A DNA stretch of 64,000 nucleotides from Candidatus Eremiobacteraceae bacterium (GTDB lineage: Bacteria > Vulcanimicrobiota > Vulcanimicrobiia > Eremiobacterales > Eremiobacteraceae). The stretch covers positions 1 to 64,000 of the forward strand of contig DASTCX010000040.1 of the NCBI GenBank assembly GCA_035710745.1. Direction: 5' to 3'. Numbering within the stretch: the first letter of the stretch is position 1; each line of letters begins with the position of its first letter. Positions 51,783 to 60,352 of this stretch are shown one piece after another. The notes under the pieces were generated by a model. It was given only the letters and a program-made list of their open reading frames with translations, did not search any database and was not told the origin of the DNA. Position numbers and translations under genes: made by a program.

Positions 51783-53369
51783 ATGGCGCAGATCGAGATG
51801 CTTTTCGGCCTTCTCGCCGCAGTGGCCGCTCTCACGTGGCTCGCGCAGCGCGTGAATGTCGAATATCCGATTTTCCTCGTGCTCGGCGGTCTCGTCCTCG
51901 GTTTCATCCCTGGACTTCCGCAAGTCGCGTTACAGCCGAACGTCGTCTTTCTCGTATTCTTGCCGCCGTTGCTCTACTACGAGGCGTTCGCCTCGTCGCT
52001 TCGTGATTTCCGTGCGATTCTGCAGCTCATCATCCTCAATGCCGTTTTCCTCGTCATCGTCACGATCGCCGCGGTCGCCGTCGTATCGCACGCACTCGTT
52101 CCCGGCATCACGTGGGCAGGCGCGGTCGTCTTCGGCGCGATCGTCGGCCCTACCGACGAAACGGCCGCGCTCGCCGTCGCATCGCGGCTGCGCGTTCCAA
52201 GACGGCTCATCACGGCGATCAAGGCCGAAAGCCTCTTCAATGACGCGACCTCGCTCGTCATCTTCAACCTCGCTCTGGTCGCTTCCGTTAGCGGCACGTT
52301 CTCGTGGGCTTCGGGTCTGTTCCAGCTCATCGCGGATGGAGCCGGCGGCGTAGTGATAGGACTTGCGGTCGGATGGATCTTCAGCCTCATCCGACGCAAC
52401 CTCGATGACCTCATGCTGCAGAACACCGTCTCCCTGCTCACAGGCTACGCCGCGTACTTTCCTGCGGACGCGCTCCACTTCTCCGGCGTGTTGGCTGCGC
52501 TCACCGCCGGGCTATACCTCGGACGTCAGGGCGCGGTCATCACATCGGCGGAGTCGCGCGTCCAGATCGTCGCGATGCGCGACATCACGCTCTTCATGAT
52601 CAACGGTATCCTCTTCTTGCTCGTCGGGCTCCAGCTCAATCCGATCCTCGCCGGCATGGGCATCACCGCTGCGATCTCGCTCGCTCTCGCCGCGATCGCG
52701 GTCAGCGTGACAGTCATCGTCGTGCGCATCGTGTGGATATTGAGCACACACTTCCTGCCGCGCCTTCTGTCGCGCACGGGCAAGGTTGATCGCATCACGA
52801 GTTTCAAGTATGCGCTTGTCGTCGCCTGGACGGGGTTGCGCGGCGGCATTTCGCTCGCCGCCGCGCTAGCGGTGCCCCTCACCGTAGCATTGGGCGCGGC
52901 CTTTCCGGCGCGCTCGGCGATCGTGCTCTTGACATTCGCCGTGATCTTGGCGACGCTCGTCGGCCAAGGTCTTACATTGAACGGATTCATCAAATCCCTC
53001 GGCATCACAGCCGAGACGACAAGCCGCGAAGAATCCCTCGCGCGGTTGAAGGTCGCGCGCGCTGCGCGCGACACGCTCGCACAACTGGCTAAGGAGACGT
53101 GGGCGGATGCCGATGCCGTACAAGACGCGCGCACGCATCTCGAGCACGCGATAACACACTATAAGGACGTCGGCGAAGCCCCGACGCCCGAGCTGCGAAA
53201 GCAAGCGGAGGCATATCGTCGCATCCAAGCGGCGCTTAGCGATGCACAGATGCGCGAGGTCCTGCGCCTGTATGACGAGGGTGCGATCGCCCCGTCGATC
53301 ATGAGAAAGCTGCAGCGCGAACTAGATCTCGAGGAGCTTCGCAGCGAGACAACAGGATCTACAGCCTAG
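51783..53369 (+). CDS. Na+/H+ antiporter of the CPA1 family
   Basis: The 528-residue protein has about 12 helices and the CPA1 signatures FLPPLLYYEAF, GPTDETAALAVASRL and ESLFNDATSLVIFN with the conserved Asp pair. The C-terminal 115 residues are a cytoplasmic helical tail. It exchanges Na+ (or K+) for H+, helping pH and salt homeostasis. The stop overlaps the convergent protease stop in CTAG. Confidence 0.93.
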   Translation: MAQIEMLFGLLAAVAALTWLAQRVNVEYPIFLVLGGLVLGFIPGLPQVALQPNVVFLVFLPPLLYYEAFASSLRDFRAILQLIILNAVFLVIVTIAAVAVVSHALVPGITWAGAVVFGAIVGPTDETAALAVASRLRVPRRLITAIKAESLFNDATSLVIFNLALVASVSGTFSWASGLFQLIADGAGGVVIGLAVGWIFSLIRRNLDDLMLQNTVSLLTGYAAYFPADALHFSGVLAALTAGLYLGRQGAVITSAESRVQIVAMRDITLFMINGILFLLVGLQLNPILAGMGITAAISLALAAIAVSVTVIVVRIVWILSTHFLPRLLSRTGKVDRITSFKYALVVAWTGLRGGISLAAALAVPLTVALGAAFPARSAIVLLTFAVILATLVGQGLTLNGFIKSLGITAETTSREESLARLKVARAARDTLAQLAKETWADADAVQDARTHLEHAITHYKDVGEAPTPELRKQAEAYRRIQAALSDAQMREVLRLYDEGAIAPSIMRKLQRELDLEELRSETTGSTA

Positions 53370-54685
53370 CGCGGAATCGCCCCGTTCGCCGTCAGATCCG
53401 CGAAGCGACGCAGCGTCAATTTCACCGTCGACTCTTTTTCCTCGCGATCGACGATCAACGTCACGCTCGGTTGATCGAGCATCTTCGAGATGTACTGATC
53501 CGCGAGCGCTCGCGTCGGCTGCCCGTCGATCTTGACGATCGCGTCACCGCGTTGCAGTCCGGCGCGATCGGCAGGCCCGTCGCGGAAGATATGCGTGACG
53601 ATGAGCTGTCCGAATGGATTGCGCCCGACTGACATGAGCGCGAGGTATGGGTTCTGTTTCGGGTCGACGGCGATTCCGAACTTCAGCAGCGTCTGCCACT
53701 CGGGGCGATGCGTGTCGACGTAGCCGAGGAACGCGCGCCCGATCAGTCTGCATGCGTTCGGCAGCGCGTTCGGATCCATATCGATGTAGTCCTGATAGTA
53801 CACGGCACCCGAACAGTCGGTCACGACGAATGCGAATACGCCTTCTTCGGTCCACTCTCTGACGATCGCGTTGGCCGTCGCCGCGCCGGCGGCGTTCGTG
53901 CACAGGCCGTCGCCCTTGCTCTGCGACCCGAGGGTGAAGCCGGCGCTCGATGCGAGCTGCGTCCAAGAAGCCGAGATATCGGTGTTCTTGTTCGGAGCAA
54001 AGGCGACGTTGAATGCGGGAGGGGTCGGCGTCGTGGTCGGACCGCTTTGCGCGAGAAACGCGTTGATCGCCGCGGCGCTGATCGCGAGCCCGTCGCCCGT
54101 CATCCAATGTGCGACGCCGTAGCCAGCCGCAAGGCCGAGCACCATCCCCTCGACTTTTCCGCTCGATGCGTTGATGACCGGTCCGCCGCTGTCGCCGTGG
54201 GTGAGCGGGGCGTCGAGCAGGATCGACTCTCCTTCTTCTCCCACGCCGTCGACCTTGGCGGACACGGAGACGAGCTGCATCTGGCCGAGCGGGAGCGGCT
54301 GCGGCGTCGCTTTTGGATCGCCGCCCGGTGGTGGAGCGAGCGTCGGATAGCCGAACGCTTGCACCGGCGTACCCGAATCCGCGAGCGCGTCGTCGAGCGT
54401 GAGGGTCGGAATGCCGCGGTATTGGATCTCGAGGAGGGCGATGTCGCGAAGCTTATCGGTCTGAAGAACGGTGGCGGTGTAATGATCGCCCCGCGGGCCA
54501 CCGACGAAGACGAGCGGCGACGTCGTTCCATCGACGACGTGCGCGGCCGTAAGGATTCGCGTCGTCGATGCGGTCGACGATATCGCGAAACCCGAGCCGG
54601 TCTTCGACCCGCCCTGCGTCGATGCGGCGACGAGCACGACGCTTTGCGCGATCGATGCCGCCGCCATGAGGAGACTCATAACCAA
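53366..54685 (-). CDS. HtrA/DegP-like serine protease with PDZ domain
   Basis: The 439-residue protein has a signal-like start (MVMSLLMAAASIAQSVVLVA). It has a trypsin-like domain with the full catalytic triad: His49 (TAAHVVDG), Asp81 (DIALLEIQYR) and Ser166 (HGDSGGPV). A middle domain of unknown type follows, then a PDZ domain near 350-439 (GDAIVKIDGQPTRALADQY). It is a periplasmic quality-control protease. Start ATG 54685 or the inner ATG at 54679. Confidence 0.88.
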   Translation of the reverse strand: MVMSLLMAAASIAQSVVLVAASTQGGSKTGSGFAISSTASTTRILTAAHVVDGTTSPLVFVGGPRGDHYTATVLQTDKLRDIALLEIQYRGIPTLTLDDALADSGTPVQAFGYPTLAPPPGGDPKATPQPLPLGQMQLVSVSAKVDGVGEEGESILLDAPLTHGDSGGPVINASSGKVEGMVLGLAAGYGVAHWMTGDGLAISAAAINAFLAQSGPTTTPTPPAFNVAFAPNKNTDISASWTQLASSAGFTLGSQSKGDGLCTNAAGAATANAIVREWTEEGVFAFVVTDCSGAVYYQDYIDMDPNALPNACRLIGRAFLGYVDTHRPEWQTLLKFGIAVDPKQNPYLALMSVGRNPFGQLIVTHIFRDGPADRAGLQRGDAIVKIDGQPTRALADQYISKMLDQPSVTLIVDREEKESTVKLTLRRFADLTANGAIPR

Positions 54686-54770
54686 GGAACGATTTCGCGC
54701 AACCGGCCGTCGCCGCCTCGGCAGGTACTGGGGCAGAAAACGCCGTCCGCGTGACAGCCCCGGGCGCCCT

Positions 54771-55373
54771 TTAGGCGGTCGGTACCGCTGGCCCGTTTCC
54801 GGGTTGGCTGAAAGACGGTAGGATACGCCCGTAGCCTTTCGGGTACGACACCGGGTTGTGTTTGATCCAATCCCGCGAGCATACGGTCATATATTCGAAG
54901 TCTTCGAACAGCCCGTCGCCGCCCTCAGCAGCGCGAAGGATCTTGACGTACTCCTCCATCATCCGCCACGTGCCGTCGATGACCCACGCATATCCGCGGA
55001 GCATGACCTCGCGGTTGATGAGACCCTGAACGATCATGTTGCCGAGCATTTCGTGAGTGTTCGCTATCAGCGTCGCGGCATTGATGGCAGTGATGTACTC
55101 TTCGGGCGGATTGGCCGGCGGATGACCGAGAATTTCCATGGTTGCGAATCCGCGGAACCCTGGGTCTGCGACCAGCCGGGCCAGATGTGTCCGAAGATAA
55201 CGACGCGCGCCGATGTACCCCGCATCGCTGAACATCTCGTGCACCGACCACATCGCACCGATGTGATTGGCGGCGCGCATGTGACGCAGCTGCACGAGCG
55301 CCGCGACTGCCGTCGCTGCGATCACGATGGCGGTGACAATCGGTGCGATCGCATTGAGATCGTTGAGCGTCAT
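54771..55373 (-). CDS. Membrane-anchored DUF4760-like protein
   Basis: The 200-residue product has a single N-terminal helix (IVTAIVIAATAVAALVQLRH) directly followed by MRAANHIGAMWSVHEMFSDA. This is the same layout and start (QLRHMRAANH versus QLRHLRASNQ) as the protein at 24481-25044, which makes them paralogues. Function is unknown. It is 148 bp from the tRNA-Val(GAC) gene. Confidence 0.72.
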   Translation of the reverse strand: MTLNDLNAIAPIVTAIVIAATAVAALVQLRHMRAANHIGAMWSVHEMFSDAGYIGARRYLRTHLARLVADPGFRGFATMEILGHPPANPPEEYITAINAATLIANTHEMLGNMIVQGLINREVMLRGYAWVIDGTWRMMEEYVKILRAAEGGDGLFEDFEYMTVCSRDWIKHNPVSYPKGYGRILPSFSQPGNGPAVPTA

Positions 55374-55521
55374 GGGAAATACTCCAAGGCGCCTTAGTAT
55401 ATGGCACGTCGAGCCAAAGCGCTAGGTGACGATTGGCCGAAAACCGCGTCGAACCTCGCTTGCAGCCACGCGCGAACGGCAGGGTCCAAACACTGTTATT
55501 CGAACCTAGATGGCCTGGTCC

Positions 55522-55596
55522 GGGCGCGTAGCTCAGGGGTAGAGCACTACATTGACACTGTAGGGGTCAGAGGTTCGAGACCTCTCGCGCCCACCA
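55522..55596 (+). tRNA. tRNA-Val (GAC), integration site of the islet
   Basis: The sequence folds as a cloverleaf: acceptor GGGCGCG / CGCGCCC, D arm GCTC...GAGC, anticodon stem CTACA / TGTAG with loop TTGACAC (anticodon GAC), T arm AGAGG-TTCGAGA-CCTCT, and encoded CCA. It reads GUC and GUU codons. The T arm, acceptor 3' strand and CCA are repeated exactly at 60238. Confidence 0.97.
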
Positions 55597-55599
55597 TCG
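55566..55599 (+). repeat. Left attachment-site repeat (inside tRNA-Val)
   Basis: This is the tRNA copy of the 34-bp direct repeat. It runs from GTCAGAGG through the T arm, the acceptor 3' strand, CCA and TCG. The distal copy is at 60238-60271. Confidence 0.9.
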
Positions 55600-55645
55600 G
55601 GAAGCCGAACAAATCGGATCGGTAGGCTTGGCAGGGCAAACGCGA

Positions 55646-56527
55646 TCACACGTTAGCCGCAGTTCGCTTCGCAATCGCGCGGATCACCGCAACCATATCG
55701 GCGCCGCCTAGACCCATCGCCTGGGTCTCACCGTAAAGAGCGTGGCAGACGTCGAGGAGCGGCGACGCGATGCTTGCCTCTCGCGCAGCCTCGGCGATCA
55801 GCCGATTGTTGTATAGGACGTTAGAGATTGCGGCTTGCACAGCAAAATCGTGCGCGACGAGCTTCGCCGCCTTGACCCGCGACACGTCGCTCGCCATCGG
55901 CCCAGCATCGAGAACTGCGACGAGCTGAGAAAGATCCAATCCGTAGCGTTCGGCGAAGTGCACCGCTTCTGCGAGTCCGGTTACCATGGTGATCAGAAAG
56001 AGGTTCACCGAGAGCTTCATGAGCAGCGCATTCGGAGCCGGTCCGCACTCGATCATCTCTCGGCACATCGGTTGGAGCAGTGGGCGGGCCGCCTCTACGG
56101 CCCCGTGCTCGCCACCCAGCATCGCCACGAGCTGCCCGGCCTCGGCAGGCTTCCGCGAGCCGGAGACAGGTGCTTCGACATAGCTGCCTCCGGCCGCGAG
56201 AACGTCGGCTTCGAGCCCGCGCGAATAGGCGGGCGAGGTTGTCGCCATGTTAATCAGCTTGCGTCCGTTAACCCGATCCGTAAATGCGCTGTTGCGGCGC
56301 GCTAGCACGGCATCGATCGAGGCGCCATCTAACAGCATAAGGATCACGACATCGCATCGCGCAAAGACTTCAGCCGGATCGTTCGCGACAGCAGCCCCTG
56401 CCTCGGCCAACACGCCGCATTTTGAAGGCGATCGGTTCCAGACGACGAGAGACGTGCCGGCCCTCACCAGGTTTTGCGCCATCGGCTCGCCCATGTTCCC
56501 AAGGCCGATGAAGCCCACGGGTTTCAT
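55646..56527 (-). CDS. NAD(P)-dependent beta-hydroxyacid dehydrogenase
   Basis: The 293-residue enzyme begins with the Rossmann signature [20 protein letters not shown]. It has the substrate motif [20 protein letters not shown] and the catalytic Lys in [11 protein letters not shown] (KxxxN). This is the 3-hydroxyisobutyrate / tartronate-semialdehyde reductase family. The start ATG overlaps the stop of the EthD-like gene by 4 bp (ATGA). The substrate is unknown. Confidence 0.9.
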   Translation of the reverse strand: MKPVGFIGLGNMGEPMAQNLVRAGTSLVVWNRSPSKCGVLAEAGAAVANDPAEVFARCDVVILMLLDGASIDAVLARRNSAFTDRVNGRKLINMATTSPAYSRGLEADVLAAGGSYVEAPVSGSRKPAEAGQLVAMLGGEHGAVEAARPLLQPMCREMIECGPAPNALLMKLSVNLFLITMVTGLAEAVHFAERYGLDLSQLVAVLDAGPMASDVSRVKAAKLVAHDFAVQAAISNVLYNNRLIAEAAREASIASPLLDVCHALYGETQAMGLGGADMVAVIRAIAKRTAANV

Positions 56528-56904
56528 TTTAGGATAAGTTCACGTATATATTCAGTGCCCAGAACTTTTCTGTATTCACTCCGGGCCACTCTGGCCTTGT
56601 TCTGAACCTCGGTGCTACCGATTGCTTTCTTGGCCACATCTTCTAGCTCGACGCCTTTGTCTAAGGCCGCCATGTTCTTAAAAGTGAACCAGAGATATAT
56701 ATTGGGCTGATCCGGTGATTTTGGAGTGGCCTTGAAGACCTTGTAATCGATGATTAGCCCAGCTTGCTTCATGGCTTCCATGGTCGGCTTCCGTGTCGAA
56801 TTTAGCCAATCTATGTACTCTTCAAAATGCCCATACTCAACTCGTATGTAGTCCACCTCGATGACCGGGCCGTCAGTGTACTGGCGCACATCCTGGGTAG
56901 CCAC
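56524..56904 (-). CDS. Small EthD-like (dimeric alpha/beta-barrel) protein
   Basis: The 126-residue product resembles dimeric ferredoxin-like barrel proteins, with [20 protein letters not shown] and later [20 protein letters not shown]. Some members are linked to ring or ester breakdown, but the activity here is unknown. Start is GTG 56904, 3 bp downstream of the DUF5916 stop. The gene is visibly richer in A+T than its neighbours, consistent with transfer. Confidence 0.65.
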   Translation of the reverse strand: MATQDVRQYTDGPVIEVDYIRVEYGHFEEYIDWLNSTRKPTMEAMKQAGLIIDYKVFKATPKSPDQPNIYLWFTFKNMAALDKGVELEDVAKKAIGSTEVQNKARVARSEYRKVLGTEYIRELILK

Positions 56905-56907
56905 GTC

Positions 56908-59154
56908 TTACGTTCCTGACGCCCCGCCGGTGTGCAAGACGTACTTTATGATAAACTGATGCACCGTGGCAAATGCCGCCGGAGTGCCGTAGTTCACGAA
57001 CACCTCGTTGCCGTTTGAGAAACGGCGGTGGTATGCAAGCGCCACGTCCGTACCGACGCTAGGTGAAAACCCGCCAAGACCGTTGATCGAGCGCAGCGAG
57101 AGCGACACGTTGGAGTCGGGGCCGAACGACTCCCCCAAAGAGACCCGCCGCAGCCATTGCGAGTCGAGCTCACCGGTTGCAAACGACCGCTCGTCGGTGC
57201 CGTCGTACTCAAGGCCGAGGGAGAAACGCCTGCCAAGAGGCCGTGATGTCGTGATCGAGTACAGATGCGTGTAATTTGTGCCGAACGGACCCCACGATGT
57301 CGAGGCATCGATCGGTGCAGGCGTGCCGTCCTTATATCCGAGCGCGGACTGGAAGAGATCGAAGCGTTGATTCTGTCCGTTGAGATAGCACGGGAATCCG
57401 GTGAAGAATGACGAGCCGATCGTCGGGCCGGTGCAGTCGGAGTTCTCCGGAATGTCGTAGCCACGCAGGACGCCATCGACCGGCCCAAGACCGTCGATGG
57501 AAAAACCGTTCTTGAATGTCACGTCGAGTTGAGCGAAAGCGTCCGCCTCGTGTATCGCTCCAGAACGGTCAAAAAATCGGTCGCCCACAAGCGTGAATGC
57601 GTCGTTCTTTGCCCACGACGGTGCGCCCGTCGTCTTCAGGAAAGCTTGGAAACCGTGAATGTCGGAGTTGAACGTGAAGCCGTCGATCGGGTTGTAGGTC
57701 GGCGAAATGTCCCCATACGCGAGAACCGTCTGATAGTTAGGTTTCTGCACGGTCAAGAGACCGACGGTGCTGTCCGCAACTCGGGTGACGGGCACCCAGC
57801 TTCCGTGTTCCATCGCATGATCGATCGCCCACCCCCACCCAGACTTGTAATCACGGCCTGACGCGCCGAAATCGTTAGTCACGTCGTCGCCCGCAAGGCT
57901 ATGATGCGCGAGTACGCCCTCCAGCCAATATTCAAATGAGTGATCGCTCAGTGCATGCTGGTACCCATAGGCGGTGTCATCGAACGTATTGCCGGTCATT
58001 TCGTCGAATCCGCGAAACGACAGTATGCCGAACGCTTGCAGGCCGAAAGTGCCTTCGAGGCTCGCCCCGCGGTCGAACGGTCCGATGTCGGGCGAATAGA
58101 ATTCTTGATTATTCGGGCTGGTGGGACTACTCAATCCCGAGGTCGCTTCGGGGTTGAGAAAAGTCGCGCCTTGAGCGAAGAACGGACGATACTCTTGCAG
58201 TCCTCGTCTGAACTCCTGAGGCACGATGGTCTGCTGATCGATCTCGACATTGGAAAAGTCCGGATTGAGCGTTCCGACAAAGTTGATCGTCGCTGTGACC
58301 GGAACAGTGACGTCGACGCCGACGGCGCGCACATTTTGAGGCAAGAAGGTGCCGTTGGCCTGCTCGAATTGATTTCGTTCTGATCCGGCGCTCTCAAGAC
58401 CATACATTTCAGAGCGGGGTTTCGGGCGAGCGGCTACCGCGGCGTTGAAGCCGCTCAGCTCAAACGTCGGCCAATAGCGCGCGTCGGTAAACGCAGGCCA
58501 CGCCTGACCGACTTGCCCGTCAACCATCAAGCCATTGAAGTACCACGTGTAGTGCTCGTTTCGTGCCGCGATGCTCCGAACAAAGTTCAGCCGCCACGAG
58601 TTCTGGGCACCCGGCCGAATGCGCAGAACGTTCAACGGGATGATCATCTCCGCCGTCCACGACGAACCTTCGACTTGAGCCGCGCTTTGCCAGCGCGGAT
58701 CGTAGCGTACATTCTCGTTTGCCTGTTGGTAGCGCACGCCCTTGGGCGTCGTCTCGAAGAAGTATACGTCGTTGCCGGCGCCTGTCGTATCAATCGCTAC
58801 GCCCACAAAGTCATCCAACCCGAACCCGACGTCGTTTGTGGTTTGCGTGGCCGTGATCGGCACGCCGGTTTGCTCGGCCTTGAAGCCGATGTAGAGATTT
58901 TGATGATCGTAAAGCAAGTAGACGCTCGTGGGAAGAACAGCCGGCTCGCGGGTCGTCAGATTCTCAAATTCGCTCCCGTCGATAGCACCCTGTGCCCAAG
59001 CTGGATCGCGCAGCTGCGGATCCAATGCCATCGAATGCGGTGCCTGAACGGCGACAAACGCTTGGGGCAATGAGGTCGCCGCCGCTCGTGTTCCGGCACT
59101 CACAAGCAAGACAAGGAGCAACGCGAGCTGCGGTATTCCATAGTGGCGCGTCAT
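56908..59154 (-). CDS. DUF5916 outer-surface protein (islet copy)
   Basis: The 748-residue product has a signal peptide (IPQLALLLVLLVSAGTRAAA). A CBM9-like N-terminal sandwich (residues about 50-210, DDFVGVAIDTTGAGNDVYFF) is followed by the DUF5916 region with LNPDFSNVEIDQQTIVPQEF and a long strand-rich C-terminus ending FVNYGTPAAFATVHQFIIKY. It is paralogous to the protein at 30924. It is the first gene of the three-gene minus-strand operon in the islet and may take up or bind the compound handled by the two downstream enzymes (inference). Confidence 0.85.
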   Translation of the reverse strand: MTRHYGIPQLALLLVLLVSAGTRAAATSLPQAFVAVQAPHSMALDPQLRDPAWAQGAIDGSEFENLTTREPAVLPTSVYLLYDHQNLYIGFKAEQTGVPITATQTTNDVGFGLDDFVGVAIDTTGAGNDVYFFETTPKGVRYQQANENVRYDPRWQSAAQVEGSSWTAEMIIPLNVLRIRPGAQNSWRLNFVRSIAARNEHYTWYFNGLMVDGQVGQAWPAFTDARYWPTFELSGFNAAVAARPKPRSEMYGLESAGSERNQFEQANGTFLPQNVRAVGVDVTVPVTATINFVGTLNPDFSNVEIDQQTIVPQEFRRGLQEYRPFFAQGATFLNPEATSGLSSPTSPNNQEFYSPDIGPFDRGASLEGTFGLQAFGILSFRGFDEMTGNTFDDTAYGYQHALSDHSFEYWLEGVLAHHSLAGDDVTNDFGASGRDYKSGWGWAIDHAMEHGSWVPVTRVADSTVGLLTVQKPNYQTVLAYGDISPTYNPIDGFTFNSDIHGFQAFLKTTGAPSWAKNDAFTLVGDRFFDRSGAIHEADAFAQLDVTFKNGFSIDGLGPVDGVLRGYDIPENSDCTGPTIGSSFFTGFPCYLNGQNQRFDLFQSALGYKDGTPAPIDASTSWGPFGTNYTHLYSITTSRPLGRRFSLGLEYDGTDERSFATGELDSQWLRRVSLGESFGPDSNVSLSLRSINGLGGFSPSVGTDVALAYHRRFSNGNEVFVNYGTPAAFATVHQFIIKYVLHTGGASGT

Positions 59155-59430
59155 CTCAATGCCCAGACGGTGGGAAGCACACCCTTAATCGCCTGTATAT
59201 CACGGGAAGCGGCCGTAAATGGGGCTGCCGAAGTTTGCGCGTTTACGGGAATTATGAAGATCCCTGACGCGAGCGCGAACCAATGCGGCAATGGTTTCAG
59301 TTGCATCGTACGGCGCTAGCATAAACGGACGATCACCGATATTTCTTGTACAAAATGCACGGTAAGCGCGCGCTTGCATGAATTTTGTGACAAAGGAGCA
59401 GGCATTGATTCGGCTCGAATTTGAAAGGCC

Positions 59431-60276
59431 ATGGACGCTCCCCGCGGTCAATTCCAACATAAGGAGGCCCAGGCCGGCTCTTTCGCCATCGATCTGCTCG
59501 AAACGCAATCGGAGGCTCGGGTGCCATTTCACGTCCACCCGGAAGTAAATGTCGCGGTGCTGTTGAGGGGTTCAGTCACCGATAACACCGAGAAAAAGAC
59601 CACTCTTGCCAGGCCGGGCGTCGTGATCGTCGCGCGCCCGGAGACGCCGCACGAGACCCTCTATCACGAAGGCGGCTGTACGTTCTTGCGGCTGATGCTA
59701 TCCGTCGAGCTCGAACGATTCTTCGAACTCGAACCTGAAGCGCACGACGGCAACGCGCGCTGTCACGAAATCGCGCACAGCATGGCGGCGAACGTCGATT
59801 CGGCAGACCCGCTCACGCTGGAATGCGCAGGCCTCGAGCTTATCGGCGCAATCACCAACGGACCCGATTGGTCGCCGCGGAGTAGTCCCAGTTACTTGCG
59901 TGAAATCGTTGCAGACTTGCGCGCGAACCGGATCCGTGGACCTGGAATCAGTACTATTGCCAAAGACGCGCACGTCTCACCGACGCGCCTCGCGCGGGCC
60001 TTCCGACGCAGTTACGGCATCAGTCTTGCACGTTTTCTGCGGGTGCTCCAGCTGCAGCGTGCCTCCGCACTGATCATCGATCCCACCATTTCGATCAGCG
60101 CCGTTGCCGCTGAAGCGGGCTTTAGCGACCAGAGCCATATGACGCGGACATTTGTTAGGACTTACGGCATGACGCCCGCGAGGCTTCGTAGCAATACGCT
60201 CGTCCGCCAGACCTCAGGTCTATCGCTCGGAACCGGAGTCAGAGGTTCGAGACCTCTCGCGCCCACCATCGAATGA
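59431..60276 (+). CDS. AraC-family regulator ending in the attachment site
   Basis: The 281-residue protein has a cupin-like ligand domain (VPFHVHPEVNVAVLLRGSVT; HVHPE is typical) and a C-terminal pair of AraC helix-turn-helices (ISTIAKDAHVSPTRLARAFR and ISAVAAEAGFSDQSHMTRTF). It is divergent from the DUF5916 operon across 276 bp and likely controls it. The last 14 or so codons ([13 protein letters not shown]) are read from the 34-bp tRNA-derived repeat. The stop TGA lies just outside that repeat. Confidence 0.88.
   Translation: MDAPRGQFQHKEAQAGSFAIDLLETQSEARVPFHVHPEVNVAVLLRGSVTDNTEKKTTLARPGVVIVARPETPHETLYHEGGCTFLRLMLSVELERFFELEPEAHDGNARCHEIAHSMAANVDSADPLTLECAGLELIGAITNGPDWSPRSSPSYLREIVADLRANRIRGPGISTIAKDAHVSPTRLARAFRRSYGISLARFLRVLQLQRASALIIDPTISISAVAAEAGFSDQSHMTRTFVRTYGMTPARLRSNTLVRQTSGLSLGTGVRGSRPLAPTIE
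60238..60271 (+). repeat. Right attachment-site repeat (tRNA-Val 3' fragment)
   Basis: All 34 bases are identical to 55566-55599. The upstream flank does not fold into the rest of a tRNA, so this is the fragment left by integration, not a second tRNA gene. Confidence 0.9.
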
Positions 60277-60282
60277 CCGCGC

Positions 60283-60311
60283 GCCGCTATCGATCGCGGC
60301 GTTCCTTTATT
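60283..60311 (+). terminator. Weak terminator-like hairpin after the AraC gene
   Basis: GCCGC-N8-GCGGC (60283-60300) is followed by GTTCCTTTATT. The stem is short and the U-tract interrupted, so this is only a possible terminator for the islet's AraC gene. Confidence 0.4.
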
Positions 60312-60352
60312 CTCAGGGCTAGGTTAGGCTGGGCAATATTCCGAAGCATTCG

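Larger units (their letters stand above)
55566..60271. mobile_element. 4.7-kb tRNA-bounded integrated islet without a recombinase
   Basis: A 34-bp perfect direct repeat of the tRNA-Val 3' part bounds 4.7 kb with four complete genes: a 3-hydroxyisobutyrate-dehydrogenase-like enzyme, a small EthD-like protein, a DUF5916 protein and an AraC regulator. This is the standard mark of site-specific integration at a tRNA 3' end. No tyrosine or serine recombinase, relaxase or transposase is present, so the element was probably mobilised in trans or has lost its integrase. Base composition is locally lower in GC (26 of 60 bases at 56641-56700) than the surrounding chromosome. Confidence 0.8.

Noticed and set aside
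53366-54685. Degenerate protease
   Set aside because: The catalytic triad His49, Asp81 and Ser166 is complete.
56908-59154. TonB-dependent receptor
   Set aside because: The protein has a CBM9-like front and the DUF5916 signature but no plug domain or TonB box.
55600-60237. Integrase or transposase gene within the tRNA-bounded islet
   Set aside because: All plausible frames are accounted for by four non-recombinase genes; the only other long frames are antisense shadows.
60238-60271. A third tRNA gene
   Set aside because: Only the T arm, acceptor 3' strand and CCA are present; D arm and anticodon arm cannot be found upstream.
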